A stretch of 64,000 bases of DNA from Limimaricola sp964022235 (GTDB lineage: Bacteria > Pseudomonadota > Alphaproteobacteria > Rhodobacterales > Rhodobacteraceae), in contig NZ_CAXHZL010000012.1 in NCBI RefSeq assembly GCF_964022235.1, forward strand, positions 1 to 64,000, in the 5' to 3' direction. The number at the start of each line of letters is the position of its first letter. The stretch's first letter is position 1. Shown piece by piece: positions 43,516 to 52,266 of this stretch. The notes under the pieces were generated by a model. The model saw nothing but the letters and a program-made list of their open reading frames with translations, was not told the origin of the DNA and searched no databases. Position numbers and translations under genes: made by a program.

Positions 43516-44232
43516 GGTGACCGGCTGCTGCCAGCCGGGCAGGTAGAGATGCCCCGCCGCCTCGTGCAGGCCGAGATCGACGTCGATCGAGGGCAGCGAG
43601 AACTCGGCCGCCGCGATCAGCCCGGTGTCCAGCGCCGGGCGAATGTCGGCGGCTGGCAGCTCGTAGGGCACGACGCTGAGGGCCCTGAGCGTCAGCGCGC
43701 CGTAGCCGAAGGCGCGCATGGCTAAGCCGTCGAGATCGGCGACGGTCTCGACCGGCGCGCGGAACCAGCCGCCGCCCTCGGCCGGCAGCACGCCGCAATA
43801 GAGGCTCTTGAGCCCGTGGCGCGCATAGATCGCGTCGAGCGCCTCGGCCCCGCCGCCCTCGCGCATCCAGGCGGTGAAGCCGTCCGGGTCCGGACCGAAG
43901 GGAAATCCGCTGAAGATCGCGAGTGCCGGATCCTCCCTGTGATGGTGACCAGCCGAGCCCCAGACCGCGTCGATCAGCCCTGCATCGAGCGCGCCGAAGC
44001 TGTCCTGGTCGAGGACTATCCGGTCCTGCACCTCGATGACGAAGCGGCCCGCGGTCAGGCGCTCGACCTCGGCGGCGAAGTAGGACCCGGCCTCGCCGAA
44101 GAGTTTCGGGTAGAGCAGGCTGTTCATGCGCCAATGCAGCACGTCCGAGACCGCCGGGTCCGGAGCTGATGCCAGGCCGAGCGCCACGATCAACGGGGCC
44201 GGTTGAAAGATCGAAACAGGTCGGCGGGGCAT
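43516..44232 (-). pseudogene. Truncated TRAP-transporter binding protein (DctP family)
   Basis: An exported binding protein with a signal (LIVALGLASA). Family blocks are LHWRMNSLLYPKLFGEAGSY, DAVWGSAGHHHREDPAL, SGFPFGPDPDGFTAWM and GLAMRAFGYGALTLRAL, with IDVDLGLHEAAGHLYLPGW. After GWQQP the frame enters IS30 sequence and stops at 43357, so the C-terminal quarter of DctP is replaced. Product would be a chimera of about 291 residues. No dctQM genes are near. I treat it as a broken gene. Confidence 0.75.
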
Positions 44233-44424
44233 GGCTCGAACACCTTCGCTTGGGGCTGGTGATATGCCTTGTCATTCGTGTCGCGGGCGCTGTGCAGATC
44301 AGGTTTACAATGCCGCAGCAAAGGGGCGGGTGGTACTCTAAGGCGGTTTCTCGACGGCTGGGGCCTCCTTTCGGTCTGATGTGGAGTGCATCCCCGCACC
44401 GACCTCCGCTTGAGGCTATCATAC

Positions 44425-44461
44425 TTGATGAGAACCGGGGGCAGGATATACTACTGAGTAG
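44425..44461 (+). promoter_or_regulatory. Promoter/operator of parDE
   Basis: TTGATG (44425-44430), 16-bp spacer, TATACT (44447-44452), overlapped by CTACTGAGTAG (44451-44461), a short inverted repeat. Toxin-antitoxin operons are normally autorepressed at such a site; binding by ParD is inference. Confidence 0.55.
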
Positions 44462-44475
44462 CAACGGAGGATGTC

Positions 44476-44733
44476 ATGAGCGTGAAGGCGTCAGTTTCAT
44501 TGACCGAGGCACAGGATGCCTATGCCCGTCAGTTGGTGCAGGAGGGGCGCTTTCCCAGTGTCAGTGCCGTCATCCAGCAGGGGATTGAGATGCTGCGCAA
44601 GGAGGGGCAGACCGAAGCCGCGCTGCAAAGTTTGCTGGCCCAGCGTCAGTCCGGGCCGATGATCGGCCTTGCGGAGGGCCGCCGCCATACCGAGGAGATG
44701 ATAGCTCGCAAACGGGGCGCACGTGGCCTATGA
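44476..44733 (+). CDS. parD: ParD-family antitoxin
   Basis: An 85-residue protein. The N-terminal ribbon-helix-helix is VKASVSLTEAQDAYARQLVQ and FPSVSAVIQQGIEML; the C-terminal tail GLAEGRRHTEEMIARKRGAR wraps the toxin. GGAGG precedes the ATG. It overlaps parE by 11 bp, the usual coupling for a type II system that maintains plasmids. Confidence 0.88.
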   Translation: MSVKASVSLTEAQDAYARQLVQEGRFPSVSAVIQQGIEMLRKEGQTEAALQSLLAQRQSGPMIGLAEGRRHTEEMIARKRGARGL

Positions 44734-45073
44734 GGTTCGGCGCGCCGCTGCGATCGATCTCGATCTCGAGTTGATCTTCGACTTCATCGCCAACAGCGCC
44801 GAAACGTTGGGTGAGCCCCCCGAGACCGCTTTCGACATGGCGATGCGCCGCGTGCTAGCGATCGAGGCCGCGATGGAGGGCTTGGGGCGTGCCCCGCATC
44901 AGGGGACGCTGGCGCCGCATCTCGGCTTCGGCATTCGGCATGTCACCAAGGATCGCGCCATCCTCTACTTCGACACCGACAACGAGGCCGAAACCCTTCG
45001 CATCCTCGCCGTGTTCTTCGGCGGGCAGGATCACGATACGCGGATTCTTTTGAGGCTACTTTCGACAAGTTGA
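44723..45073 (+). CDS. parE: ParE-family toxin
   Basis: A 116-residue RelE/ParE-fold toxin, likely a gyrase poison. Family blocks are YEVRRAAAIDLDLELIFDFI, GRAPHQGTLAPHLGFGIRHV and AILYFDTDNEAETLRILAVF. GTG at 44723 is the start. The C-terminal DHDTRILLRLL is longer than some relatives. Together with parD it probably stabilises the replicon. Confidence 0.88.
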   Translation: MAYEVRRAAAIDLDLELIFDFIANSAETLGEPPETAFDMAMRRVLAIEAAMEGLGRAPHQGTLAPHLGFGIRHVTKDRAILYFDTDNEAETLRILAVFFGGQDHDTRILLRLLSTS

Positions 45074-46126
45074 GCCCCTCTCGGATGCAATTTTCCTGAC
45101 CGCGTCTTACTCAGAAGCCTTCAGGTGATAGTGGCCAGGGAGACCTTACCACTTTTGTGGGTGTCGCTGAGGATCGGTTGGCATGACCGATCTGGTCCAC
45201 AGCTGCCCTGAGAGCCCGTAGCCATGCCGGCGGATTGGATTGGTCGGTAACGCGGCCGGCGATGACTGACAGAACGTAACGTTTTGAAAAGCCGAGACGT
45301 AGCGTCCGAACATCACCGCCACATTCTTGCCATCCGGATTAGTCATTCGGCCTGAGAAACACCGGCACCGGAGGTAGACAGAATGTCCATCGCGAGCAAG
45401 AAGCACCTCGGCTTCACCCTCATTTCCATCCTGATCGCGGGCGCGATCGGCGAACTCGGCTTCGCCCGCCATGCTGACGTGGTGTCCGTCGACTCATACG
45501 AGTTGTTCACCACCGTCGAGATGGAGGTTGGCGGGATCGTCTACGACGTGCAGGTCCGGAAAGACACGCCGACGATCACGCCATCGAGCACCGCCTACTT
45601 TTTCTGAAACGCGAGCACGTGGATGGATTGTGCGTCTTGGCCTTCGCTTTGGCGCTGCATTCTCGTAAGCGGTGCGGGCTCCGGGTCCAAGCTTCCCAAG
45701 CATCGAAGATGCTCGGGGCTGTGAGAATTCAGCCGTGCTCGGCGGTAAAGAAGGTGCTGCCTCGCGCACCTCGTGTCCTGGCGGATGGGGTCCGGACTGA
45801 TCTTCCAGTGTCAGGCGACACGACAAACTGATTGGCACCGAGAAAACGGTCGTTTGAAAACGTCGGCAAGAGACCTGAAGCTTTGGTTGGGCTGGCAGGG
45901 GAGGGGAGGCGACAGCCTCCAGACCCTTTGCCTCTAAGGGCGCGGAACGAAGCTGAAGGTTCTGTTCTAACTGCAACGCGTCACTTGATTGGACAGGATC
46001 ACCCTTCCAGACCCCTCTCCTAGAGGGCCGGCAGAAACACATCTGCAATCCATCGAGACAATTGAAAATGAGCGGCTCCATCCTCAAGTGCGAAGGGAAT
46101 ATTACTTTTCTGCGGGCTCTTGTCCG
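45074..46126. other. Gene-poor kilobase with one small candidate
   Basis: About 1 kb after parE. The only frame with a good ribosome site is at 45383-45607 (separate entry). The remainder, including AT-rich and pyrimidine-rich segments around 45240-45330 and 45790-45990, shows no family I recognise; it is probably insertion-sequence debris or spacer. Confidence 0.4.
45383..45607 (+). CDS. Small hypothetical protein with N-terminal hydrophobic segment
   Basis: A 74-residue frame starting MSIASKKHLGFTLISILIAG, a short basic start and a hydrophobic segment, followed by SYELFTTVEMEVGGIVYDV. GGAGG is 8 bp upstream of the ATG. No family recognised; it might be a truncated pilin-like or exported protein. 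Support is limited to the ribosome site. Confidence 0.35.
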   Translation: MSIASKKHLGFTLISILIAGAIGELGFARHADVVSVDSYELFTTVEMEVGGIVYDVQVRKDTPTITPSSTAYFF

Positions 46127-47335
46127 ATGGCCTTCAACGATCCCGAAATTGCTCGAAGCGCTGTGGCCACATTCCTGCGGGCTGAAGTGTTGGCTGCGCG
46201 GCTGGAGGCCATGGCCTGCGCGGAGCCGGAGGTCGGCAACCTCTGGCGCTCGGAACTCGCGCTGGCCGAAGCGGTCGCAAGCGCGAGCTTCGAGGGCATC
46301 CGGATCTCCAAGGGTGACCTGCTGCCGCGCGTCGCGTTGAATGGAAGTCAGGACGCGGATCCGACTAGTGCGGAGCTGGCGCTGAGCCTAATCCGCGTGC
46401 TGAAGGCGCCGGGCGACTCTTTGGCGCGGCCTGTCCAGACCGTGCGGCGTTTCGAGAGAGCGGCAGGCACCGGAATGGGGCCGGGTGTCGACCCGAACGA
46501 GGAGCCGCATGGGCATCGGCTCGATGACGCCGAGATCGAGGTCCTCTTCGCAGAGCTCAGCCCCGGCGACATGCCGATCCTGAGCGCAGCGCGGGCCGCC
46601 GCCGGTTACGCGGTTCTCTCCGAGCGTGCCAACCCCATCGTCGAACGGCTGATCTTCATGGCGGTCGACAGCAGCTTGCGGGGCCGGGCTGCGCGCGGGA
46701 CCCACCCCGAGGACGTCCTGCGGGGTCTGTCGGGCCGGGTTGATGCGCATTGGGTCTCGCCGCCTGCGCTCGCGCTGAGCCAGCGCCGCTTCCTGCCATG
46801 GTCGCCCGGCAGCGAAACAGGGCTGATGGATCTCGGCACCAGTCTCGCGCGGGTCTTCGAAGCAGAAGTCGGACATTTTGCGCTCTCGCGCGACTGGCTG
46901 CGGGGCGGGCAGGAGGCAGCAAAGGGCAGGGGCGGACGCTCGCGCATGGCCGACGCGGTCCAGGCCTTCGGCACCGCGCCGGTGCTGTCTTCGGCGCTGC
47001 TCGCCGAGACGATCGGCGTGTCGATCCGCACCGCGCTGACCCTTCTGGACGAGATGACGGATCTGGGGCTTCTGAAGGAGATCACCGGCCGCCGGACGGC
47101 GCGGATCTGGGCGGTGCCAAGCTTGGGCGGGCGCCTCGCGGCGCGGCCGTTCCGGCGGACCCGGCTGCAGTGTCGCGCTGTCTTGCCGCCGGCCGAGATG
47201 CATGAAACGGCGCGCAGCCGCAGCCGGGATCAAAGGGGGGCTTCGATGCAGGCGATGGAGCGCGCTTTCACCGATCTCGAGACGGCGCTCGGCCAGGCGA
47301 ATGCGCTGCTGATCAGCACGCGGCGCTGGAGATGA
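46127..47335 (+). CDS. RHE_PE00001/DUF1612 family protein
   Basis: About 402 residues. The N-terminal half contains NLWRSELALAEAVASASFEG, typical of the Fic-like DUF1612 family, and VDAHWVSPPALALSQR. The C-terminal part has a winged helix, LAETIGVSIRTALTLLDEMT and LGLLKEITGRRTARIW. Such proteins are common on alphaproteobacterial plasmids; function is unknown, possibly regulatory. I start at ATG 46127 where the family begins; the frame extends to 45989. Confidence 0.75.
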   Translation: MAFNDPEIARSAVATFLRAEVLAARLEAMACAEPEVGNLWRSELALAEAVASASFEGIRISKGDLLPRVALNGSQDADPTSAELALSLIRVLKAPGDSLARPVQTVRRFERAAGTGMGPGVDPNEEPHGHRLDDAEIEVLFAELSPGDMPILSAARAAAGYAVLSERANPIVERLIFMAVDSSLRGRAARGTHPEDVLRGLSGRVDAHWVSPPALALSQRRFLPWSPGSETGLMDLGTSLARVFEAEVGHFALSRDWLRGGQEAAKGRGGRSRMADAVQAFGTAPVLSSALLAETIGVSIRTALTLLDEMTDLGLLKEITGRRTARIWAVPSLGGRLAARPFRRTRLQCRAVLPPAEMHETARSRSRDQRGASMQAMERAFTDLETALGQANALLISTRRWR

Positions 47336-47408
47336 CCACGCCGAGCGCCGTCATGAACTAAGCTGACGGTGGCGAGTTGTGCGTGCACACTCTTCATGGA
47401 GATTTCCA

Positions 47409-48191
47409 ATGATCAAGGCCTTTGCAAGCGCCGCCGCCCTCTCCGCCCTGATGGCCGGGGGCGCCTTGGCGCAGGATGACGAAACGATGATCGTGGTCAC
47501 CGAAGACGCGATGATGCAGATGTCGATGGTGGACGGACAGACCACCGTGACCTTCCCGCTCATCACCGCGCTGCAGGACGGCTACATCGTCGTGCATTCC
47601 GTTGCCGCCGACGGCACGACGAGCGAGGCATTGGGGCATGCCTCGGTGATGGCTGGAGAAAATGCCGATGTGGCGGTGAGCATTCCGGAGGCGCTGCCTG
47701 TCGGAACTCAGTTGATGGCCATGTTGCATGTCGAGAGCAATGACAACGGCACCTTCGATTTCGGGCCGGAGATGACCGATGTGGATGCCCCGGTGATGCG
47801 CGACGGGGCGCCGGTAATGGTGATGTTCGCCGTGCCCGAGGGCGTGGTTGACGGTGTCATGGTCATCGAACCCATTCCCTCGCCCGATGTGGCCGATCCC
47901 GAGTCCCGTTCGGTCTCGGAGGACGACGAGGAGCGGGATTCTGTCGACGAGGACGACCCCGCAATCGATCCGAATGATACGGAAACCGACGGCTTCATCG
48001 AGGAAGGTGAGGAATCCGAAGGGGAAGGCAACGAGGAGGAAGGCGAGGTTCTCGAAGAAGGCGCTGGCGACGAAGAGACCCAGGATACTGATCCAGAGCT
48101 TGAAGGTCAGGAAGATGGCTCTATCGATGCTGATGCTGATGCTGATGCCGATGCCGATGCCGATGCCGACGGCGAGGTGAACGTCCAATAA
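47409..48191 (+). CDS. Secreted acidic protein with Asp-Ala repeats (DUF7282-like)
   Basis: About 260 residues. A Sec signal (AAALSALMAGGALAQ) leads to a domain with DGYIVVHSVAADGTTSEALG and DNGTFDFGPEMTDVDAPV, resembling DUF7282. From about residue 160 it is extremely acidic (Asp/Glu runs) and ends in eight or so consecutive Asp-Ala pairs encoded by tandem GATGCN units (48124-48170). The tail should bind cations or calcium. The repeats are prone to slippage. Confidence 0.75.
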   Translation: MIKAFASAAALSALMAGGALAQDDETMIVVTEDAMMQMSMVDGQTTVTFPLITALQDGYIVVHSVAADGTTSEALGHASVMAGENADVAVSIPEALPVGTQLMAMLHVESNDNGTFDFGPEMTDVDAPVMRDGAPVMVMFAVPEGVVDGVMVIEPIPSPDVADPESRSVSEDDEERDSVDEDDPAIDPNDTETDGFIEEGEESEGEGNEEEGEVLEEGAGDEETQDTDPELEGQEDGSIDADADADADADADADGEVNVQ

Positions 48192-48219
48192 TCTCGGTAT
48201 CTTCTGAACTGTTCCTGAG

Positions 48220-48248
48220 GGGCTAGCCAAGCAACGATTGGCTAGCCC
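48220..48248. terminator. Strong hairpin after the acidic protein gene
   Basis: GGGCTAGCCAA (48220-48230) and TTGGCTAGCCC (48238-48248), 11 perfect pairs with a 7-nt loop. No T-run follows, so it may act with Rho or in both directions between convergent genes. Confidence 0.55.
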
Positions 48249-48368
48249 TGCGCTTCCAGGGGAACGGCAGGTCGGCCCGATGAAACTCTGAGCGTTCAGG
48301 AGCTGGCGGCTCCGACCGATCCGTCGGCGTAGCAATGCGTCGGTGCTTCGAAACGAGGAGCATCTTCT

Positions 48369-48974
48369 TCAGTCGCGATCGCGACTTCCAGCACCCTCCC
48401 GCCGCTGTTCGCCCGCCTTCCCGGGATTTGCGCCGTTCTTGCGCGGCGCATCAGAGCCCAATTTGTTTCCGGCACCACGCTTCTGGGCATTCTGCCCACC
48501 CGCCTGCGATTTTTCAGAGCTGCCCCCACCGGGCGCTGTCCCTCGACGCGCCTCTTGGCCCTCGCCAGCACGACCGGGAGGAGTTCCTTTGGAGGCCTTG
48601 CCCTGAGCACTCGAGGAACTCTGGGAGAGTTGGACCTCGTCGGGGGTGAGGTGACCATCGCCATCCCGGTCGAGACGCTTGAGCATGGCCTGCCAGCGGC
48701 TGCCAAAAGCCAGCCGGAGTTCCTCGGCGGAGAGCACTCCATTCCGATCGAGATCGATCTGCGTGAAGCTTTTGGAGCCGTCATCCGGGCCCCCGAAAAG
48801 GTCTTCGTATTTGAAAAAGGCGAAGACCACGCCAGCGCTGCCATCAATCGAAGGAGTGGGGCGTGCAGGGACAGAGGCAGTTGCCGGTGTGACAGCTGCG
48901 CAAAGCGCCACAAGAATGGCCCCTCCCTTGAAAGGCCATTTGGGTAGCCAGAGCTTTCGACATGAGCTGGTCAT
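48369..48974 (-). CDS. Exported EF-hand calcium-binding protein
   Basis: About 201 residues. The N-terminus has a signal-like segment (WPFKGGAILVALCAAVTPATA). Two EF-hands are visible: IDLDRNGVLSAEELRLAF and LDRDGDGHLTPDEV, with a standard DxDxDG loop in the second. The C-terminal 80 residues are low-complexity, rich in Gly, Ser, Lys and Arg. ATG at 48974 is preferred to GTG at 49016. Convergent with the acidic protein gene; both could respond to Ca, which is inference. Confidence 0.75.
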   Translation of the reverse strand: MTSSCRKLWLPKWPFKGGAILVALCAAVTPATASVPARPTPSIDGSAGVVFAFFKYEDLFGGPDDGSKSFTQIDLDRNGVLSAEELRLAFGSRWQAMLKRLDRDGDGHLTPDEVQLSQSSSSAQGKASKGTPPGRAGEGQEARRGTAPGGGSSEKSQAGGQNAQKRGAGNKLGSDAPRKNGANPGKAGEQRREGAGSRDRD

Positions 48975-49255
48975 CGCAGAGAAGTAAATCGCCGCCGGCG
49001 CTATATCCAGTCGCACGACGCATTACTCGCGCGCCCGTGACATACCGATTGCACTTGGCGAGATGAGCGTTCAGGTTGATCTCGCCTCACGAGAGGAGCG
49101 CTCTAGGAGTTAGGACCGCTATTGTTGTTGTGTTTTCAGCGAGGCGGACGCCTGCCCCGTTCTCTGGCCCAGTCCGCGCATTCCGGCTGGGGCGGCTTGC
49201 CCGGCCGGGCGCCGGTAGCTAGTTCGTCTACTGTCGCAGTGTTAATGCTCCCTCG

Positions 49256-51004
49256 ATGGATCAGGGCCGCTGCCGTTTTGGTGGAGAAGGGTCGAGTCGC
49301 TTGAACGCCGGACTATCGCTGAGCCACCGTCTTTTTCTCCTGACCGGGGTGGCGCTTCTACCAGCCATCCTGATTGTCACCAGTACCGAAGTCTCCTCCA
49401 GACGAATCCGCGAAGCTGAAGCTCAAGGCTATGTCGCCAGGATGAGTGACCTCGCCGCATCCGAGATCGAACGAGCGCTGACATCGGCGGCGACGCTCAT
49501 GATCGCTGTCGCGGCGGCTCCGCCGGTCACTCGGCGCGATAGCGAAGGCTGCGAGACCTATGTTCAGGAGGTCAACAGGCAGCTCCCACAACTCAATGAT
49601 ATCATCGTCGCCGATGAAGAGGGCACGATCTTCTGCCATATGGGCGCGACGCCCAAGGGTGCGTTGCCCGCGGTTGCAGATCCTCTGATGGCAGAACTTT
49701 CTGGCTCGCGCTTTGCCATCGGAACCTATCAAGACACGCCCGCTGGACCGAGTTTGCCTATCGGGATGGCGGTCAGGACCGAGGGCGGGGAGGAGCGGTT
49801 CGTCTTGCTCGGCATCAGCCTCACGGCGCTCGAGGAGGTGATTTACGACAGCGGCTTTGAAGTCGGCACCGAGATGACGATCGCCGATCGGAACGGGACC
49901 ATCTTGGCGCATCGCCCTTTCGTATCGAATATCGTGGGCGAGAAACTCTCGGAAGGAGCGGCTGCGCTCGCGGTGTCTGGAACAAGAGGAACAGCGTCCT
50001 TGCCGGGGAGCGACGGCCGGGAACTCTTCGTCGGCTACCAGCCACCCGTGGAGAGGCGGCCATTTTTTATCTCCGTGGGTCTGCCGAAGCACCAAGTGAT
50101 GACTCCGGTGAACGCTGCGACCCGCCGTTCGGCATCCTTGGCGTTGGCCGGCGGCGCCATCGCGTTTCTCATGGCCTGGATGTTCGGGCGGGTCTTCGTG
50201 CGTCGCCCGGTGCAAAATCTCGTGCGCACGATCAAGCGGTGGCAAAGCGGAAACAAGAACGTACGGACGGGTGCGCTGGAGCGCACGAGCGAGCTGGGCT
50301 TGATCGGCGCGGCCTTGGATCACCTGCTCGATGAACTGCAGGAACGTGAGGAAGCTCAGCGACAGGCGGAAGGGCAGCGTGATGTGCTCGCGCGGGAGCT
50401 CGAGCATCGGGTCAAGAATCTGCTTTCGGTCGTTCAGGCCATCGCGCGCCGTACTTTCTCCGATGGCATCGAGTTGCCCGAGGCGCGCCGCACCTTTCAG
50501 GATCGTCTGAACGTGCTGGCCAAGGCTCAAGCCGTTCTCACGTCCAAGCAGAGGTCTGGAGCGACTATCGCGGAAGCAGTCCGTTCCGCCTACGAGCCTT
50601 TTGCAGGGCTCGACGCTGGACAGATCACCGCCTCTGGACCGGACACTCCTCTCGGTCCCGAGGCGAACCTGGCTTTGTCCATGGCGCTGCATGAACTGTT
50701 CACAAATGCGATGAAATATGGCGCCCTCAGTGTCGCCGATGGTCGGGTGTCCATTGAGTGGGCTGTTCAGGACGCAAAGAGCAGCGAGTGCCTTCATCTC
50801 CGCTGGAGCGAGTATGACGGCCCGTCCGTCGTTTCGCCTGAGAGGGTCGGCTTCGGCACCGTCATGATCAAGCAGATGTTGGAGACAGAGACTGGAGGGA
50901 AGGTGAACATCGAGTACGACCCATCTGGCCTCGTCTGTGAAATCCAGTTGCCGGTGAAAAAAGGGGCTCAGCGGGACAGGATCGAAAGAGAAGTTTCTAT
51001 CTGA
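49256..51004 (+). CDS. HWE-family sensor histidine kinase
   Basis: About 582 residues. A transmembrane helix (LFLLTGVALLPAILIVTS) precedes an extracytoplasmic dCache-like sensor (roughly 60-290), then a second helix (LALAGGAIAFLMAWMFG) and a HAMP-like linker. The phosphoacceptor is ELEHRVKNLLSVVQAIARRT, the HWE/HisKA_2 type, and HELFTNAMKYGALS and GFGTVMIKQML are the ATP-binding blocks. No response regulator is adjacent. The exact start is uncertain. The gap 49017-49255 has no gene. Confidence 0.88.
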   Translation: MDQGRCRFGGEGSSRLNAGLSLSHRLFLLTGVALLPAILIVTSTEVSSRRIREAEAQGYVARMSDLAASEIERALTSAATLMIAVAAAPPVTRRDSEGCETYVQEVNRQLPQLNDIIVADEEGTIFCHMGATPKGALPAVADPLMAELSGSRFAIGTYQDTPAGPSLPIGMAVRTEGGEERFVLLGISLTALEEVIYDSGFEVGTEMTIADRNGTILAHRPFVSNIVGEKLSEGAAALAVSGTRGTASLPGSDGRELFVGYQPPVERRPFFISVGLPKHQVMTPVNAATRRSASLALAGGAIAFLMAWMFGRVFVRRPVQNLVRTIKRWQSGNKNVRTGALERTSELGLIGAALDHLLDELQEREEAQRQAEGQRDVLARELEHRVKNLLSVVQAIARRTFSDGIELPEARRTFQDRLNVLAKAQAVLTSKQRSGATIAEAVRSAYEPFAGLDAGQITASGPDTPLGPEANLALSMALHELFTNAMKYGALSVADGRVSIEWAVQDAKSSECLHLRWSEYDGPSVVSPERVGFGTVMIKQMLETETGGKVNIEYDPSGLVCEIQLPVKKGAQRDRIEREVSI

Positions 51005-51351
51005 CTGAACCGCCTCGGCTTGCCTCGAAAGCAGAGCTGCCCCCCGTCTGCGTCCTTGGGATATCTGAGCTGCTTTTGTAGCGGAGGTTTTTGGCTCATC
51101 GTGACCACCGAAGACTGGAGATGAGCCAAAAACCGGCAAATAGGCGGCGGCCACGGGGGTGAAGGACATGCGTCGGTGCGCGTGAAGCAAAATGCTGTCC
51201 CCTATCGACTTCGAGCGCTAGTAAAAGCTGAGGCACGAGGGAGTCCACGAGTTACAAAGCTCATCAAGATCTGAAGAGCATCTCCGATTAAAACGGACCT
51301 ATTTGGCGGGCTATCCGTTTGACCAAAACCCCAACGAATAGAGGTAAGTTT
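51005..51351. other. Intergenic gap with a 15-bp perfect inverted repeat
   Basis: GGTTTTTGGCTCATC (51086-51100) and GATGAGCCAAAAACC (51120-51134) are perfect inverted copies with a 19-bp loop. They look like the two ends of a tiny element or a very strong hairpin. Otherwise no gene in this 350-bp gap. Confidence 0.6.
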
Positions 51352-51942
51352 ATGGCTGCGAAGATCACCGTCCTCTTCTATTCTACGTACGGCACCAATC
51401 ACGGCATTGCTCTTGAAGCCGCCAGAGCTCTCGAGGCTGCTGGGGCCGAGGTGCGGTTGCGTCGATGCCGGGAGACCGCGCCGCGCGACGTTGTCGAAGG
51501 ACAAGAGGCTTGGCGAGATCAGCTGCAGAAGATGCAGGGCATCTCTGAAGCCACGCTCGATGACATGGAATGGGCTGACGGCTATTTCATCTCTGTACCG
51601 ACACGCTTCGGCGTCCCTGCAAGCCAATTCCGCGCTTTCGTCGATACGCTGGGTCCGTTGTGGCAGTCAGGTGCTTTGGCCAACAAGGTCGTAACCGCCA
51701 CCACTTCTGCCCAAAACCCGCATGGCGGCCAAGAGACGACGATCCAGTCAATCTACGTGACCGCTATGCATTGGGGCGCGATCATCGTGGCCCCCGGCTA
51801 TGCCGACCCGATCAAGTTCGAGGATGGCGGTAACCCCTATGGTTACTCATGCGTGCCGGGTCCCCTCGACGAGACCGGAAAGCAGTCGGTGGCATTTCAG
51901 GCCCGGCGGCTGGTGGAGTATGCCGAAAAGCTGAGTGGCTGA
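51352..51942 (+). CDS. wrbA: WrbA-like NAD(P)H:quinone oxidoreductase
   Basis: A 196-residue flavodoxin-fold enzyme. The FMN loop is VLFYSTYGTNHGIALEAARA, followed by SVPTRFGVPASQFRAFVD and TSAQNPHGGQETTIQS, with HWGAIIVAPGY. It reduces quinones by two electrons to avoid redox cycling. ATG at 51352 has GAGG 7 bp upstream; 51319 is an in-frame alternative. The TSAQ block replaces the usual TGGSTS, typical of one subgroup. Confidence 0.88.
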   Translation: MAAKITVLFYSTYGTNHGIALEAARALEAAGAEVRLRRCRETAPRDVVEGQEAWRDQLQKMQGISEATLDDMEWADGYFISVPTRFGVPASQFRAFVDTLGPLWQSGALANKVVTATTSAQNPHGGQETTIQSIYVTAMHWGAIIVAPGYADPIKFEDGGNPYGYSCVPGPLDETGKQSVAFQARRLVEYAEKLSG

Positions 51943-52236
51943 AGCGATTTAGAGAAAATAGTATGCGTTAAACTGGCCAGCTTTCCGAGCAGTGTGGACC
52001 GCCTTAGGCTGTCAAAAGGATGATTAACTTTAGCTATACGGCCATGCTGGACGGGTTCTGCCTCGCATGGTCAAGGCGGAGTTCAAGTTCTCCCCGTCGG
52101 GGTGGTTAACTAGTGCGCTAAAATATAAGGACAATTCGGCCTGCCTAAGCACCTTCTCCAACCCGATTGTCCGTACCCACTATATTAAATCCAGTCGTGA
52201 TATTAAATCCAGTCGTGGTTGCGTTCCCATAGTGGC
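51943..52236. other. Intergenic gap with tandem 18-bp repeat
   Basis: TATTAAATCCAGTCGTG occurs at 52183-52199 and again at 52201-52217, a tandem repeat of 18 bp. No gene in this gap. It is AT-rich in the first half. Confidence 0.6.
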
Positions 52237-52258
52237 GAAGGCGCTCCGGGGCGCCTTC
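52237..52258 (-). terminator. Terminator-like hairpin at the end of the siderophore operon
   Basis: GAAGGCGC (52237-52244) and GCGCCTTC (52251-52258) pair with a 6-nt loop just after the receptor stop. No T-run follows on the minus strand, so it may be Rho-assisted. Confidence 0.5.
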
Positions 52259-52266
52259 ACCTGTAT

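Noticed and set aside
43211..44464. 417-codon minus-strand frame overlapping the TRAP binding protein
   Set aside because: Arg/Pro/Gly-rich out-of-frame translation of dctP and IS30 sequence.
46388..47233. 281-codon minus-strand frame
   Set aside because: Antisense of the RHE_PE00001 gene, Arg/Pro-rich, no domain.
49358..51190. Long minus-strand frame (610 codons) opposite the HWE kinase
   Set aside because: Shadow frame in GC-rich DNA: no domain, no ribosome site, and the plus strand carries a full kinase with all motifs.
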